A stretch of DNA of 52,293 nt from Curvibacter sp. (GCA_020248905.1 JADCGR010000045.1:1-52293), one strand, 5' to 3'. Positions 28,740 to 37,456 are shown, counted from the stretch's first letter. The notes: generated by a model not told the origin, from the sequence alone. Numbers and translations are program-made.

Positions 28740-29390
28740 ATGAACGCTCAACTCCTGGAAAGCACCCTGGACCCGGCCGAGGCCGTGCTCGACGACATCC
28801 TGCCTGCCGGCGAACCGTGGATGAAGACGATCAGGCGCGGCCAGATCCTGCGCATGGTCGACCTCGAAGGCAACCAAGCCGTCGACACCATCTTCTACAA
28901 CGCCGCCGAGCCGAGCGAGCGCTACAGCCTGACGCACACCATCCAGGCCCAGGGTGCCCTCTACCTAGGCGTGGGCTCGGTGCTCATGTCCAGCGAAGGC
29001 CGGCCCATGCTGACCATCGTGGCCGACACCTGCGGGCGTCACGACACCCTGGGCGGCGCCTGCGCCAGCGAAAGCAACACCGTGCGCTACGCGCTGGAGA
29101 AGCGCTTCATGCACAGCTGCCGCGACAACTACCTGCTGGCCATCGCGCACGACGGCTTGGGCCTGAACAAGCGCGACGTCGTCTCCAACGTCAACTTCTT
29201 CATGAACGTGCCGGTCACGTCCGAGGGTGGCCTCACCTTCGCCGACGGCATCTCGGCCCCCGGCAAGTACGTGGAGATGCGCGCCGAGATGGACCTCGTC
29301 GTGCTCATCTCCAACTGCCCGCAGCTCAACAACCCCTGCAACGCCTACAACCCCACGCCCGTGCGCTGCTTGGTCTGGGACCCGGTTTAA
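28740..29390 (+). CDS. DUF1989 protein, carboxyguanidine deiminase partner subunit
   Basis: The 216-residue DUF1989 paralogue has matching motifs: VDLEGNQAVDTIFYN near residue 40 and TCGRHDTLGGACASESNTV near residue 97. NKRDVVSNVNFFMNVPV follows near residue 142, equivalent to KRDMVANLNLFSKV in the first subunit. It would complete the heteromeric carboxyguanidine deiminase (CgdA/CgdB). The 85-base gap before the carboxylase gene has no terminator that I can see, so one operon is likely. Confidence 0.88.
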   Translation: MNAQLLESTLDPAEAVLDDILPAGEPWMKTIRRGQILRMVDLEGNQAVDTIFYNAAEPSERYSLTHTIQAQGALYLGVGSVLMSSEGRPMLTIVADTCGRHDTLGGACASESNTVRYALEKRFMHSCRDNYLLAIAHDGLGLNKRDVVSNVNFFMNVPVTSEGGLTFADGISAPGKYVEMRAEMDLVVLISNCPQLNNPCNAYNPTPVRCLVWDPV

Positions 29391-29475
29391 ACACCACAAG
29401 CCACAGCCCCGCGGGACGACCCGTGCGGTGAGAACGACAGCGCAGGACGGCCTGCACGAGCACAGAGAGACCGCC

Positions 29476-32400
29476 ATGCTCACCAAAGTCCTGATCGCCA
29501 ACCGCGGCGCCATCGCCTGCCGCATCATCCGCACGCTCAAGCGCATGGGCATCGCCTCGGTGGCCGTCTATTCGGAGGCGGATGCCGAATCCATGCACGT
29601 GGCGCTGGCTGACGAGGCGGTCTGCATCGGCGCCGCCGCTCCCGCCACCAGCTATCTCTCCATGCCGCACATCATCGACGCGGCACGCAAGACGGGTGCG
29701 CAGGCCGTGCATCCGGGGTACGGCTTCCTGTCCGAGAACCCGGCCTTCGTCGAAGCGTGCGAGGCCGCAGGCCTGGTCTTCCTCGGTCCCACCCCGGCGC
29801 AGATGCGTCTGTTCGGCCTCAAGCACACGGCGCGGGCACTGGCCATCGAGGCCGGCGTGCCGCTGTGCCCGGGCACGGGCCTGCTGCCGGACGCGGCCAC
29901 AGCCCTGCAGGAGGCCGAACGCATCGGCTACCCCGTGATGCTCAAGAGCAGCGCCGGCGGCGGGGGCATCGGCATGCAGATGTGCCGCAATGCTGATGAA
30001 CTTGCCGCGGCGTTCCAGACCGTGACGCGCCTGGCCCAGGCCAACTTCTCCGAGGCCGGCGTGTTCCTCGAGCGCTACATCGCCGACGCGCGCCACGTCG
30101 AGGTGCAGATCTTCGGCGACGGGCAAGGTAACGTCCTGGTGCTGGGTGAACGCGACTGCTCGCTGCAGCGGCGCAACCAGAAGGTGGTCGAAGAGACGCC
30201 CGCACCCAACCTGCGCCCCGAGGTGCGGCAGGCCCTGCACGAGACGGCGCGCAAGCTCGCGGCCGCCGCGTCCTACCGCTCGGCCGGCACCGTGGAGTTC
30301 GTGGTCGACGCCACGACGCAGGAGTTCTTCTTCCTGGAAGTCAATGCGCGGCTGCAAGTCGAGCACGGGGTGACCGAAGCCGTGACCGGCGTGGACATCG
30401 TCGAGTGGATGACGAGACTTGGTTCCGGCACGATGCCCGCCTTTGACACCCTGAACATCGAGGCCAAGGGCCACGCCGTGCAGGCGCGCCTGTATGCGGA
30501 AGACCCGCAAAAGAACTTCCAGCCTTCCACCGGCGTGTTGACCGAGGTGGTGTTCCCCTCGGACCTGCGCGTGGACACCTGGGTCGAGCGCGGCAGCGAG
30601 ATCGGCGCCTACTACGACCCGATGATCGCCAAGCTGATTGCCTACGGTGCGGACCGCGGCGATGCCATCGCCAAACTCTCGCAAGCGCTGCAAGACACGC
30701 GCATCGCCGGCCTGGAGTCCAACCTGGACTACCTGCGCTCGCTCATGTCTTTCGTGCCCTTTGTCGAGGGGCGCCACACCACGCGCAGCCTCGCCAGTTA
30801 CACCGCGCCAAGCCGCGCCTTCGACGTGCTGGCCGGCGGTGTGCTCACCACCGTGCAGGACTGGCCGGGCCGCCAGGGCTACTGGGACGTGGGCGTGCCG
30901 CCCTCGGGCCCCATGGACCCATTGGCCCTGCGCAGCGCCAACGCCCTGCTCGGCAACCCGGTCGGTGCTGCCGGGCTGGAGATTACTGTGGCGGGCCCCA
31001 CGCTGAGCTTCCGCTGTGACGTGCAACTGGCCGTGACCGGCGCACCGATCGAGCTCACGCTCGACGGTGCACCGGTGCCCATGTGGTCCGTGCTGGATGT
31101 CAAAGCCGGCCAGACCCTACGCTTGGGCCGCATCCAGACCGGCGGCTGCCGCGCCTACGTCGCCATAGCCGGCGGCATCGATGTGCCCCTGTACTTGGGC
31201 AGCGGCTCCACCTTCACGCTGGGTCAGTTTGGCGGCCATGGCGGCCGCACGCTGCGCGCCGGTGACGTCCTGCACGTGGGCACGGCGCCGGCGCAACGCA
31301 AGCTGAGTGCGCTGGAGGTGGAGCAGGTCCGGCCCGCCTACGGCCATGAGTGGGAGATTGCCGTGCTCATTGGCCCGCACGCCGCGCCGGACTTCTTCAC
31401 GCCGGACGACATGGAAGTGTTCTTCGCGACGAGTTGGGAAGTGCACTACAACTCCAGCCGTACCGGCGTGCGCCTGATCGGCCCCAAGCCCACCTGGGCG
31501 CGCAGCGACGGTGGCGAGGCCGGCCTGCACCCGTCCAACATCCACGACAACGCCTACGCCATCGGCGCCATCGACTTCACCGGCGACATGCCGGTCATCC
31601 TCGGTCCCGACGGCCCCAGCCTCGGCGGTTTCGTCTGCCCCGTTACGGTGGCACGCGCCGAACTGTGGAAGGTGGGCCAGCTCGCGCCCGGCCATCGCGT
31701 GCGCTTCGTGCCGGTCTCGCTGGAAGAGGCCAACGTCGTTGCCGCCGCGCAGGACACCGTGCTGCAGCCCGGGCTGCCCGTGCCGCTGACGGGCAGCATG
31801 GCGCTGCCCAACGCGGCCGTGCTGCACCGCACGCCCGCCACGGCCACCAGCGTCGAAGTGGTGTACCGCCGCTCGGGCGACGACAACGTGCTCATCGAGT
31901 TCGGTGAACTCAAGCTCGACCTGGAACTGCGCTTTGAGGCCCACGCCCTCATGACCCAACTGCAGGCCTGGCGCACTGACGGCCGCCTGCCGGGCATCCT
32001 GGACCTGACGCCGGGCATCCGCTCGCTGCAGGTGCACTACGATCCGCAGGTGATTTCGTTATCCGCGCTGATGGAGCGCCTGCTCCAGGCCCAGGCCGCG
32101 CTACCCGCGCTGGAAGACATCGAGGTGCCCAGTCGCACCGTTTGGCTGCCACTGTCGTGGGACGATCAGGCGACGAAACTCGCCATCGAGAAGTACATGC
32201 AGTCGGTGCGCGCCGACGCGCCCTGGTGTCCGAGCAACATCGAGTTCATCCGTCGCATCAACGGCCTGGACGACATCCAGCAGGTCTACGACATCGTCTA
32301 CAACGCCAATTACCTCGTCATGGGCCTGGGCGACGTGTACCTGGGCGCGCCGGTCGCCACGCCGCTGGACCCGCGCCATCGCCTGGTGACGACCAAGTAC

Positions 32401-33078
32401 AACCCGGCGCGTACCTGGACGCCGGAGAACGCCGTGGGCATCGGCGGCGCCTACCTTTGCGTCTACGGCATGGAAGGCCCGGGCGGCTACCAGTTCGTCG
32501 GCCGCACCGTGCAGATGTGGAATCGCTGGCGCGTCACGCGCGAGTTCGAGGCCGGCAAGCCCTGGCTGCTGCGCTTCTTCGACCAGATCCGTTTCTACCC
32601 CGTCAGCGGCGACGAGCTGCTGCAGTGGCGCAAGGACTTCGTGGCTGGTCGCGCGCAGCTGCGCATCGAGGATGGCGTGTTCCGTCTCTCAGACTACCGG
32701 CGCTTCCTGCAGGACAACGCTGACTCCATCGGCGACTTCAAGGAGAAGCAGCAGGCGGCGTTTGAAGCCGAGCGTGAGCGCTGGCGCCAGGCCGGCATTG
32801 CCGAGACGCTGCAGGAGCCGGGTGGTTCTGATGACAGTGCCCGCGCGGCGGCCGAGGCCTTTGAGGGCGAGGTCATCGTCTCCCAGGTCTCGGGCGGCAT
32901 CTGGTGCGTGCTGGTGGAAGCCGGCGCGCAAGTGAAGGCGGGCCAGCCGCTGGTGGTGGTGGAGTCCATGAAGATGGAAATCACCGTGCATGCCAGCAGC
33001 GACGGCGTGGTCCACGAAATCCTGTGCGCCTCCGGCCAGGCCGTGAGTGCGGGCCAGCCGCTGGTGCTGGTGCGCTGA
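29476..33078 (+). CDS. Biotin-dependent guanidine (urea-type) carboxylase
   Basis: The 1200-residue enzyme has a biotin carboxylase domain at about residues 1-450 (LIANRGAIACRIIR; ATP loop KSSAGGGGIGMQ; EVNARLQVEHGVTEAVTG). The carboxyltransferase halves span about residues 480-1090, and a C-terminal biotinyl domain carries ESMKME with Lys1166 as the biotin site. It uses ATP and bicarbonate to carboxylate guanidine. Such proteins were long annotated as urea carboxylase; the riboswitch and DUF1989 partners favour guanidine. Asp700 in GAIDFTGD is, from memory, Asn in eukaryotic urea carboxylases. The start at 29476 lies after a GAGAGA site; the frame is open upstream to 29227, but that part overlaps the deiminase gene. 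Confidence 0.93.
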   Translation: MLTKVLIANRGAIACRIIRTLKRMGIASVAVYSEADAESMHVALADEAVCIGAAAPATSYLSMPHIIDAARKTGAQAVHPGYGFLSENPAFVEACEAAGLVFLGPTPAQMRLFGLKHTARALAIEAGVPLCPGTGLLPDAATALQEAERIGYPVMLKSSAGGGGIGMQMCRNADELAAAFQTVTRLAQANFSEAGVFLERYIADARHVEVQIFGDGQGNVLVLGERDCSLQRRNQKVVEETPAPNLRPEVRQALHETARKLAAAASYRSAGTVEFVVDATTQEFFFLEVNARLQVEHGVTEAVTGVDIVEWMTRLGSGTMPAFDTLNIEAKGHAVQARLYAEDPQKNFQPSTGVLTEVVFPSDLRVDTWVERGSEIGAYYDPMIAKLIAYGADRGDAIAKLSQALQDTRIAGLESNLDYLRSLMSFVPFVEGRHTTRSLASYTAPSRAFDVLAGGVLTTVQDWPGRQGYWDVGVPPSGPMDPLALRSANALLGNPVGAAGLEITVAGPTLSFRCDVQLAVTGAPIELTLDGAPVPMWSVLDVKAGQTLRLGRIQTGGCRAYVAIAGGIDVPLYLGSGSTFTLGQFGGHGGRTLRAGDVLHVGTAPAQRKLSALEVEQVRPAYGHEWEIAVLIGPHAAPDFFTPDDMEVFFATSWEVHYNSSRTGVRLIGPKPTWARSDGGEAGLHPSNIHDNAYAIGAIDFTGDMPVILGPDGPSLGGFVCPVTVARAELWKVGQLAPGHRVRFVPVSLEEANVVAAAQDTVLQPGLPVPLTGSMALPNAAVLHRTPATATSVEVVYRRSGDDNVLIEFGELKLDLELRFEAHALMTQLQAWRTDGRLPGILDLTPGIRSLQVHYDPQVISLSALMERLLQAQAALPALEDIEVPSRTVWLPLSWDDQATKLAIEKYMQSVRADAPWCPSNIEFIRRINGLDDIQQVYDIVYNANYLVMGLGDVYLGAPVATPLDPRHRLVTTKYNPARTWTPENAVGIGGAYLCVYGMEGPGGYQFVGRTVQMWNRWRVTREFEAGKPWLLRFFDQIRFYPVSGDELLQWRKDFVAGRAQLRIEDGVFRLSDYRRFLQDNADSIGDFKEKQQAAFEAERERWRQAGIAETLQEPGGSDDSARAAAEAFEGEVIVSQVSGGIWCVLVEAGAQVKAGQPLVVVESMKMEITVHASSDGVVHEILCASGQAVSAGQPLVLVR

Positions 33079-33093
33079 AACCAAGGAAACAAC

Positions 33094-34914
33094 ATGAACA
33101 AGCGACTCGACCTCTCCCTTGCTACCCTGCGCAGCCGTTACCTGCAGGGAACGCTCACGCCCACACTCCTCGTCGAGCAGATGTACGCGCAGATGCAGGC
33201 CGAAGACGCAGCGCTGGATCGCCACCTCTGGATCCGGCGCCTGACGCTGGAGGAGATGCGGGCCTACGCCCAGGCACTTGAAGGCCGTGACCCGAAGAGG
33301 CTGCCGCTCTACGGCATTCCCTTCGCCATCAAGGACAACATCGATCTCGCCGGGGTGCCCACCACCGCCGCCTGCCCGGACTTTGCCTATACCCCCGAGC
33401 GCAGCGCCACCGTGGTGCAGCAGCTCATCGACGCCGGAGCCATCCCGGTCGGCAAGACCAACCTCGACCAGTTCGCCACCGGCCTGGTCGGTGTGCGCTC
33501 GCCCTACGGTGCCTGCCGCAATTCCCTGAACCCCGAGTACGTCTCGGGTGGTTCGTCCTCCGGCTCGGCCGTGGCGGTGGCGCTCGGGCTGGCCAGCTTC
33601 TCGCTGGGCACGGACACGGCGGGCTCGGGCCGCGTGCCGGCCATGCTGAACAACCTGATCGGCCTCAAGCCCAGCTGCGGGCGCCTCAGCGGCACCGGCA
33701 TGGTGCCGGCCTGCCGCACGCTGGACACGATCTCCATCTTCGCACTCACGGCGGCCGATGCCGCGGCTGTGCTGGCCGTGGCCGAGGGTGAGGACGCGAG
33801 CGATCCGTATTCGAAGGCCATGCCGCCCGCGGGCTACAACTTTGGCGCCGCGGCGACGTTCCGCTTCGGGGTGCCACGGGCCGAGGACCTGGAGTTCCAC
33901 GGCAACGCCGAGGGCCCCGCCCTGTTTGCGCAGGCGGTGGCGCAGCTGAAAGCCTTGGGCGGCACACCGGTGGAAATCGATCTGCGGCCTTTCCGCGCCG
34001 TGGCCACGCTGCTCTACGAAGGCCCCTGGGTGGCCGAGCGCTACGCCGCCATCCGCGGCTTCATCGAGCAGCAGCCGCAGTCGCTGCACCCGGTCACGCG
34101 CGCCATCACGGAGAAGGGCATCCAGATCAGCGCGCCCGACACTTTCGAGGCGCTGTACAAGCTGAAAGCGCTGGAGAAGCAGACCCGCGGCGTGTGGGGC
34201 GGCATCGACTTCCTGCTCACGCCCGCGGCCAGCAATGCCTATACCATCGCCGCGGTCGAGGCCGATCCGATTCGCCTCAATTCCAACCTCGGCCACTACA
34301 CCAACTTTGTCAACCTGCTGGACCTGTCGGCCGTGGCCGTGCCCACGGCGATGATGAGCATGGGCATTCCCTTCGGGGTGACGATGGTCGCGCGCAGCGG
34401 GCAGGACCTGCCCCTGCTTACGCTGGCGGCGCGCCTGCATGCGCGTACCCTGCCCACCGTGGGCGCCACGCTGCATGCGCCGCATCGCAGCGGCACTCTG
34501 CCCGACGCAGCACTGTTCGCCAGCGGCCAGGTGCAGGTGGCCGTGTGCGGCGCCCACATGGATGGGTTGCTGCTGAACGACCAGCTGCGCCAGCGCGGTG
34601 GCCGGCTGGTGCGCGCCGTGCGCAGCGCGCCGCTGTACCGCTTCTACCTTCTGCCGGGCCGGCCCATCATGCGTCCGGGCATGGTGCGCGTCGAGCAGGG
34701 TGGCGCGGCCATCGAGATGGAGATCTGGGAACTGCCGGCGCGTGAGTTCGGCTCATTCGTGGCCGGCATCCCGGCGCCACTGGGCATCGGCACCGTGCAA
34801 CTGGAAGACGGTGGCAGCGTGCAGGGCTTCGTCTGCGAAGCCTATGCGGTGACCAAGGCAGAGGACATCACGCACCACGGTGGGTGGCGCGCCTTCCTGG
34901 CCAGCCAGAACTGA
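33094..34914 (+). CDS. atzF: Allophanate hydrolase
   Basis: This 606-residue enzyme of the amidase-signature family has the Ser-cisSer-Lys triad in place: Lys80 (PFAIKDNID), Ser154 (SGGSSSGSA) and Ser178 (GTDTAGSGRVPA). This gives the same spacing as AtzF (Lys91, Ser165, Ser189). The C-terminal domain (about residues 470-600) is the extra AtzF-type domain that completes decarboxylation. It turns allophanate into two ammonia and two CO2, the last step of guanidine assimilation. It lies 15 bases after the carboxylase and ends unit 1. Confidence 0.94.
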   Translation: MNKRLDLSLATLRSRYLQGTLTPTLLVEQMYAQMQAEDAALDRHLWIRRLTLEEMRAYAQALEGRDPKRLPLYGIPFAIKDNIDLAGVPTTAACPDFAYTPERSATVVQQLIDAGAIPVGKTNLDQFATGLVGVRSPYGACRNSLNPEYVSGGSSSGSAVAVALGLASFSLGTDTAGSGRVPAMLNNLIGLKPSCGRLSGTGMVPACRTLDTISIFALTAADAAAVLAVAEGEDASDPYSKAMPPAGYNFGAAATFRFGVPRAEDLEFHGNAEGPALFAQAVAQLKALGGTPVEIDLRPFRAVATLLYEGPWVAERYAAIRGFIEQQPQSLHPVTRAITEKGIQISAPDTFEALYKLKALEKQTRGVWGGIDFLLTPAASNAYTIAAVEADPIRLNSNLGHYTNFVNLLDLSAVAVPTAMMSMGIPFGVTMVARSGQDLPLLTLAARLHARTLPTVGATLHAPHRSGTLPDAALFASGQVQVAVCGAHMDGLLLNDQLRQRGGRLVRAVRSAPLYRFYLLPGRPIMRPGMVRVEQGGAAIEMEIWELPAREFGSFVAGIPAPLGIGTVQLEDGGSVQGFVCEAYAVTKAEDITHHGGWRAFLASQN

Positions 34915-34956
34915 CCGACTCTGGTGCAGGCCACCGGCCCGGTGACGGCATTTGCG

Positions 34957-34972
34957 TGGCACGCATTTTGCT
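34957..34972 (+). promoter_or_regulatory. Sigma-54 promoter of guanidine unit 2
   Basis: TGGCACGCATTTTGCT matches the -24/-12 consensus almost perfectly, with GG (34958-34959) and GC (34970-34971) ten bases apart. Transcription would begin near 34982, just before the second riboswitch. A TGGTGC half-site (34923-34928) could be part of an NtrC site but is weak. Confidence 0.8.
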
Positions 34973-35032
34973 AAATAGTTGCCAGCAGGTTGAGCGTCCC
35001 GATTGGCCACAGTCGTGACATTTGGCTGAGGG

Positions 35033-35134
35033 GCACTAGGGTTCCGGTCATGGCGCGAGCGGTGATGTCTGGTCCGAGAGTGCCCCGGCTCCGCAAGGGG
35101 CTCCACGGAGGGACAAAAGCCCGGGAGAGAGATG
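35033..35134 (+). promoter_or_regulatory. Guanidine-I (ykkC) riboswitch, unit 2
   Basis: The same class elements appear: CTAGGGTTCCG at 35036, GGTCCGAGAG near 35070, a variable GC hairpin (GCCCCGGCTCCGCAAGGGGC), and CCACGGAGGGACAAAAGCCC with GGGAGAGA to about 35132. The variable hairpin differs from the first copy, while the ligand-core strings are identical. It precedes the binding-protein gene by about 50 bases. Confidence 0.95.
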
Positions 35135-35181
35135 TAGGTGTCGCCTCTTCCTGCCTTTTCATCCACTTCAGGAGTTATTCG

Positions 35182-36219
35182 ATGGGCTCTCTACTGCACA
35201 ACACCAAAAGCTCCGGCCAGCTCAGCCTGCTCGGGCGCATCCTCAAGCCGCTGCTGGGCGCGGCACTGGCGCTGGGCGCGAGCTTCGCCTTTGCGGTTGG
35301 CCCGGTGCAAATGAAGATCGGCACCGTGGTCTGGATCGGCTACGGGCCCTTCTACGTGGCCGACGCGCTGGACCTGTACAAGAAGTACAACCTCAAGGTG
35401 ACGCTGCAGGTCTTCACCGACCCGGCCCTCATTCCGCCGGCCGTGGCCAGCGGTGCCCTGGATGGTGCCATGCTGACCTACGACCAGGTCATCGGCCAGG
35501 TCGCCACCGGCCAGATGCAGAAGGTCGTCATGCCCATCGACTACTCCAATGGCGGCGATGCCATCGTGGCTGACATGAGCATCAAGAGCGTGAAGGACTT
35601 CAAGGGCAAGAAGATTGGCTACAACCCGCTCTCGCCTTCGGACTTCCTGCTCTCCTACGCGCTCAAGACGGCGGGTCTGTCCGAAAAGGACATCACGCCC
35701 GTCAGCATGACGCCCGAGGCCGTGCCTGCGGCCATGGCCTCCGGCCAGATGCCCATCGGCGTGACCTATGAGCCCAGCCTGTCGCAGATCCTGAGCCAGG
35801 GCGGTGGCAAGAAGTTCAAGGTCGTGTTTTCCTCCAAGGACGCCCCCGGCCTGATCGCCGACGTGTTGGTCTTCGACGAGAAGGTCATCAAGGCCAAGCC
35901 GACCGAGATCAGCGGCATCGTCAAGGCCTACCTTGACGGCATGGCCTACATGAAGTCCAAACCGGATGAGGCCGCCAAGATCATCGGCAAGTTCATGGGC
36001 GTGTCGGCTGCCGAGGTCAAGGAGCAGCTGGGCGGCGTGTACAACATCCCGCTGGCCGAGATGCCCAAAGCCTTCGCCAAGTCCAGTGCCACCACCTCCT
36101 ACTACGGCAGCGGCGACATCATCGCCAAGCTGCTTAAGGACAAGGGTCAGATCACCAAGATCCCGGCCACCGAGAGCACCTTTGATGCCTCTTTTGTGAG
36201 TGCGCTGACCAAGAAGTAA
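35182..36219 (+). CDS. ABC transporter substrate-binding protein, probable guanidine binding
   Basis: This 345-residue periplasmic protein has a signal peptide (about residues 17-38, ending ASFAFAVG) and then an SsuA/NMT1-like fold (IGTVVWIGYGPFYVADAL; VASGALDGAMLTYDQV). It should deliver the ligand to the permease and ATPase of unit 1. Having its own sigma-54 promoter and riboswitch would allow the higher level usual for binding proteins. The start at 35182 follows CAGGAG; a longer in-frame start at 34990 would read through the riboswitch and is rejected. Confidence 0.9.
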   Translation: MGSLLHNTKSSGQLSLLGRILKPLLGAALALGASFAFAVGPVQMKIGTVVWIGYGPFYVADALDLYKKYNLKVTLQVFTDPALIPPAVASGALDGAMLTYDQVIGQVATGQMQKVVMPIDYSNGGDAIVADMSIKSVKDFKGKKIGYNPLSPSDFLLSYALKTAGLSEKDITPVSMTPEAVPAAMASGQMPIGVTYEPSLSQILSQGGGKKFKVVFSSKDAPGLIADVLVFDEKVIKAKPTEISGIVKAYLDGMAYMKSKPDEAAKIIGKFMGVSAAEVKEQLGGVYNIPLAEMPKAFAKSSATTSYYGSGDIIAKLLKDKGQITKIPATESTFDASFVSALTKK

Positions 36220-36228
36220 TCGTCCCGC

Positions 36229-36251
36229 GCGCCCGGCCCGTGGCCGGGCGC
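36229..36251 (+). promoter_or_regulatory. GC-rich hairpin between binding protein and oxygenase genes
   Basis: GCGCCCGGCC pairs perfectly with GGCCGGGCGC across a three-base loop. There is no T tract, so it more likely slows RNA decay or lowers downstream expression than terminates. It would keep the binding-protein mRNA abundant. Confidence 0.55.
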
Positions 36252-36288
36252 CCCCGGAGTCGCTGAACTTCGTCTGCCGTTCTCCCTC

Positions 36289-37311
36289 ATGTCCGCAAAG
36301 AAGCCCCTCTACCGCCACGCTGATGGCGTGCTGCCCAATACGCTGGCACTGTCGGTCGTCGTGCTCGGCTACCCGGCCTCTGTGTTGATGCTCGGCTTGC
36401 CAGCGTGGTGGCTCAGCCTGACCGGCGCGCTCCTGCTGGTGCTCACGCTCACCTGGGCGGCCTACTTCATTCACGAATTTGCGCACCACGCCATCTTTGC
36501 CCGGCCCGAGACCAATGCGCGCTGGGGCGTGCTGATGACGTGGATCACGGGCAGCTGCTACGCGCGCTTCGAGGACCTGCGGCGCAAGCACATGCGCCAC
36601 CACATCGAGCGCGCCGACGTCGTCACCTTCGACGTGCACGGTTTCATCCAGCGCGCGCCGGCCTGGTTCCGCTCGGCGGTGCTGGCGCTGGAGTGGCTCT
36701 ACATTCCCGCCGTGGAACTGCTAATGCACAGCTTCGTGGTGCTGCGGCCCTTCCGCGCAGGCGGCGAGGCAATGGAGCGTGCTCGCATGCTCGCGATCGT
36801 GGCCCTGCGCCTGGCCGGCTTCGCGCTGATGGCCTGGTGGTCACTCAAGGCCCTGGCGCTCTATGCCCTGGCCTATCTGGTGTTCCTCACCCTGCTGCGC
36901 TTTGCCGACTGCTTCCAGCACACCTACGACGCTTACCCCATCCTGGACGACGCGCCCATCCCGAATGACAAGGTGCGCGATCGTGCCTACGAACAGGCCA
37001 ACACCTACAGCGACATCGTGGGCCTCAAGAGTCCAGTGCTCAACATGCTGTGGCTCAACTTCGGCTACCACAACGCCCACCATGAGCGCCCCACCGAGCC
37101 CTGGTACCGCCTGCCGGCCTATCACCGCTCGCTCTACGCCACGGACTACGCGCAGGTCATTCCCGCTGGCGAACTGCTGCGCAGCTTTCACCGCAACCGC
37201 CTGCGTCGCATCATGGCCACGGACTACGGTGTGGTCGAGGCACCGGGCACGCCCCGGCGCGCCGACCGCTTCGTTGGTGCGGTCGGCGTCTCGTTCCTGA
37301 CGGCGGTGTGA
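36289..37311 (+). CDS. Fatty acid desaturase family membrane oxygenase
   Basis: The 340-residue membrane protein has the three histidine boxes of the diiron desaturase/hydroxylase family: HEFAHHAIF near residue 64, KHMRHHIERAD near residue 101 and NFGYHNAHHERP near residue 258. Hydrophobic segments lie at about residues 18-60 and 160-205. Family members desaturate or hydroxylate lipids, but some act on small molecules. It lies in the guanidine-controlled unit 2 with dehydrogenases and hydrolases, so oxygenation of a guanidino compound is a reasonable guess. No ferredoxin or reductase gene is adjacent. The substrate is unknown. Confidence 0.85.
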   Translation: MSAKKPLYRHADGVLPNTLALSVVVLGYPASVLMLGLPAWWLSLTGALLLVLTLTWAAYFIHEFAHHAIFARPETNARWGVLMTWITGSCYARFEDLRRKHMRHHIERADVVTFDVHGFIQRAPAWFRSAVLALEWLYIPAVELLMHSFVVLRPFRAGGEAMERARMLAIVALRLAGFALMAWWSLKALALYALAYLVFLTLLRFADCFQHTYDAYPILDDAPIPNDKVRDRAYEQANTYSDIVGLKSPVLNMLWLNFGYHNAHHERPTEPWYRLPAYHRSLYATDYAQVIPAGELLRSFHRNRLRRIMATDYGVVEAPGTPRRADRFVGAVGVSFLTAV

Positions 37312-37333
37312 CATGACGCTGTCCTACGGGCGG

Positions 37334-37456
37334 GGGCCTGTCCCCACCCATTTCTAATGTGCGAACGTGGCGAGAACGGTGTCAATCGAGGCGCGCGCCT
37401 ACCACATGGTGTTCCTGATCCGCAACGCATCATGAGAAATGGGTGGGGACAGGCCC
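37334..37456. repeat. REP-like element with 22-bp perfect inverted repeat
   Basis: A 22-base arm at 37334-37355 (GGGCCTGTCCCC, then ACCCATTTCT) is perfectly repeated in inverse at 37435-37456, 79 bases apart. GGGCCTGTCCCC-type arms are common in dispersed REP/BIME elements of beta- and gamma-proteobacteria. The right arm lies inside the first codons of the next gene. A weak frame between the arms might be a worn REP-transposase start, but I would not claim it. Confidence 0.65.

Noticed and set aside
29227-29475. Upstream extension of the carboxylase
   Set aside because: It overlaps the second DUF1989 gene in another frame and precedes the conserved biotin-carboxylase start MLTKVLIANRG.
32689-34557. 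Long minus-strand frame opposite the carboxylase and allophanate hydrolase
   Set aside because: It is a shadow of strongly conserved sense genes. Its translation has no recognisable motif and an antisense composition. The same applies to the minus frame at 29326-31026.
34990-35181. Longer N-terminus for the binding protein
   Set aside because: It would translate the sigma-54 leader and the riboswitch and place the signal peptide about 80 residues in. The ATG at 35182 has a good ribosome-binding site.
37366-37434. Possible start of a REP-associated transposase between the repeat arms
   Set aside because: Only about 22 codons, and the resemblance to transposase N-termini is too weak to claim.
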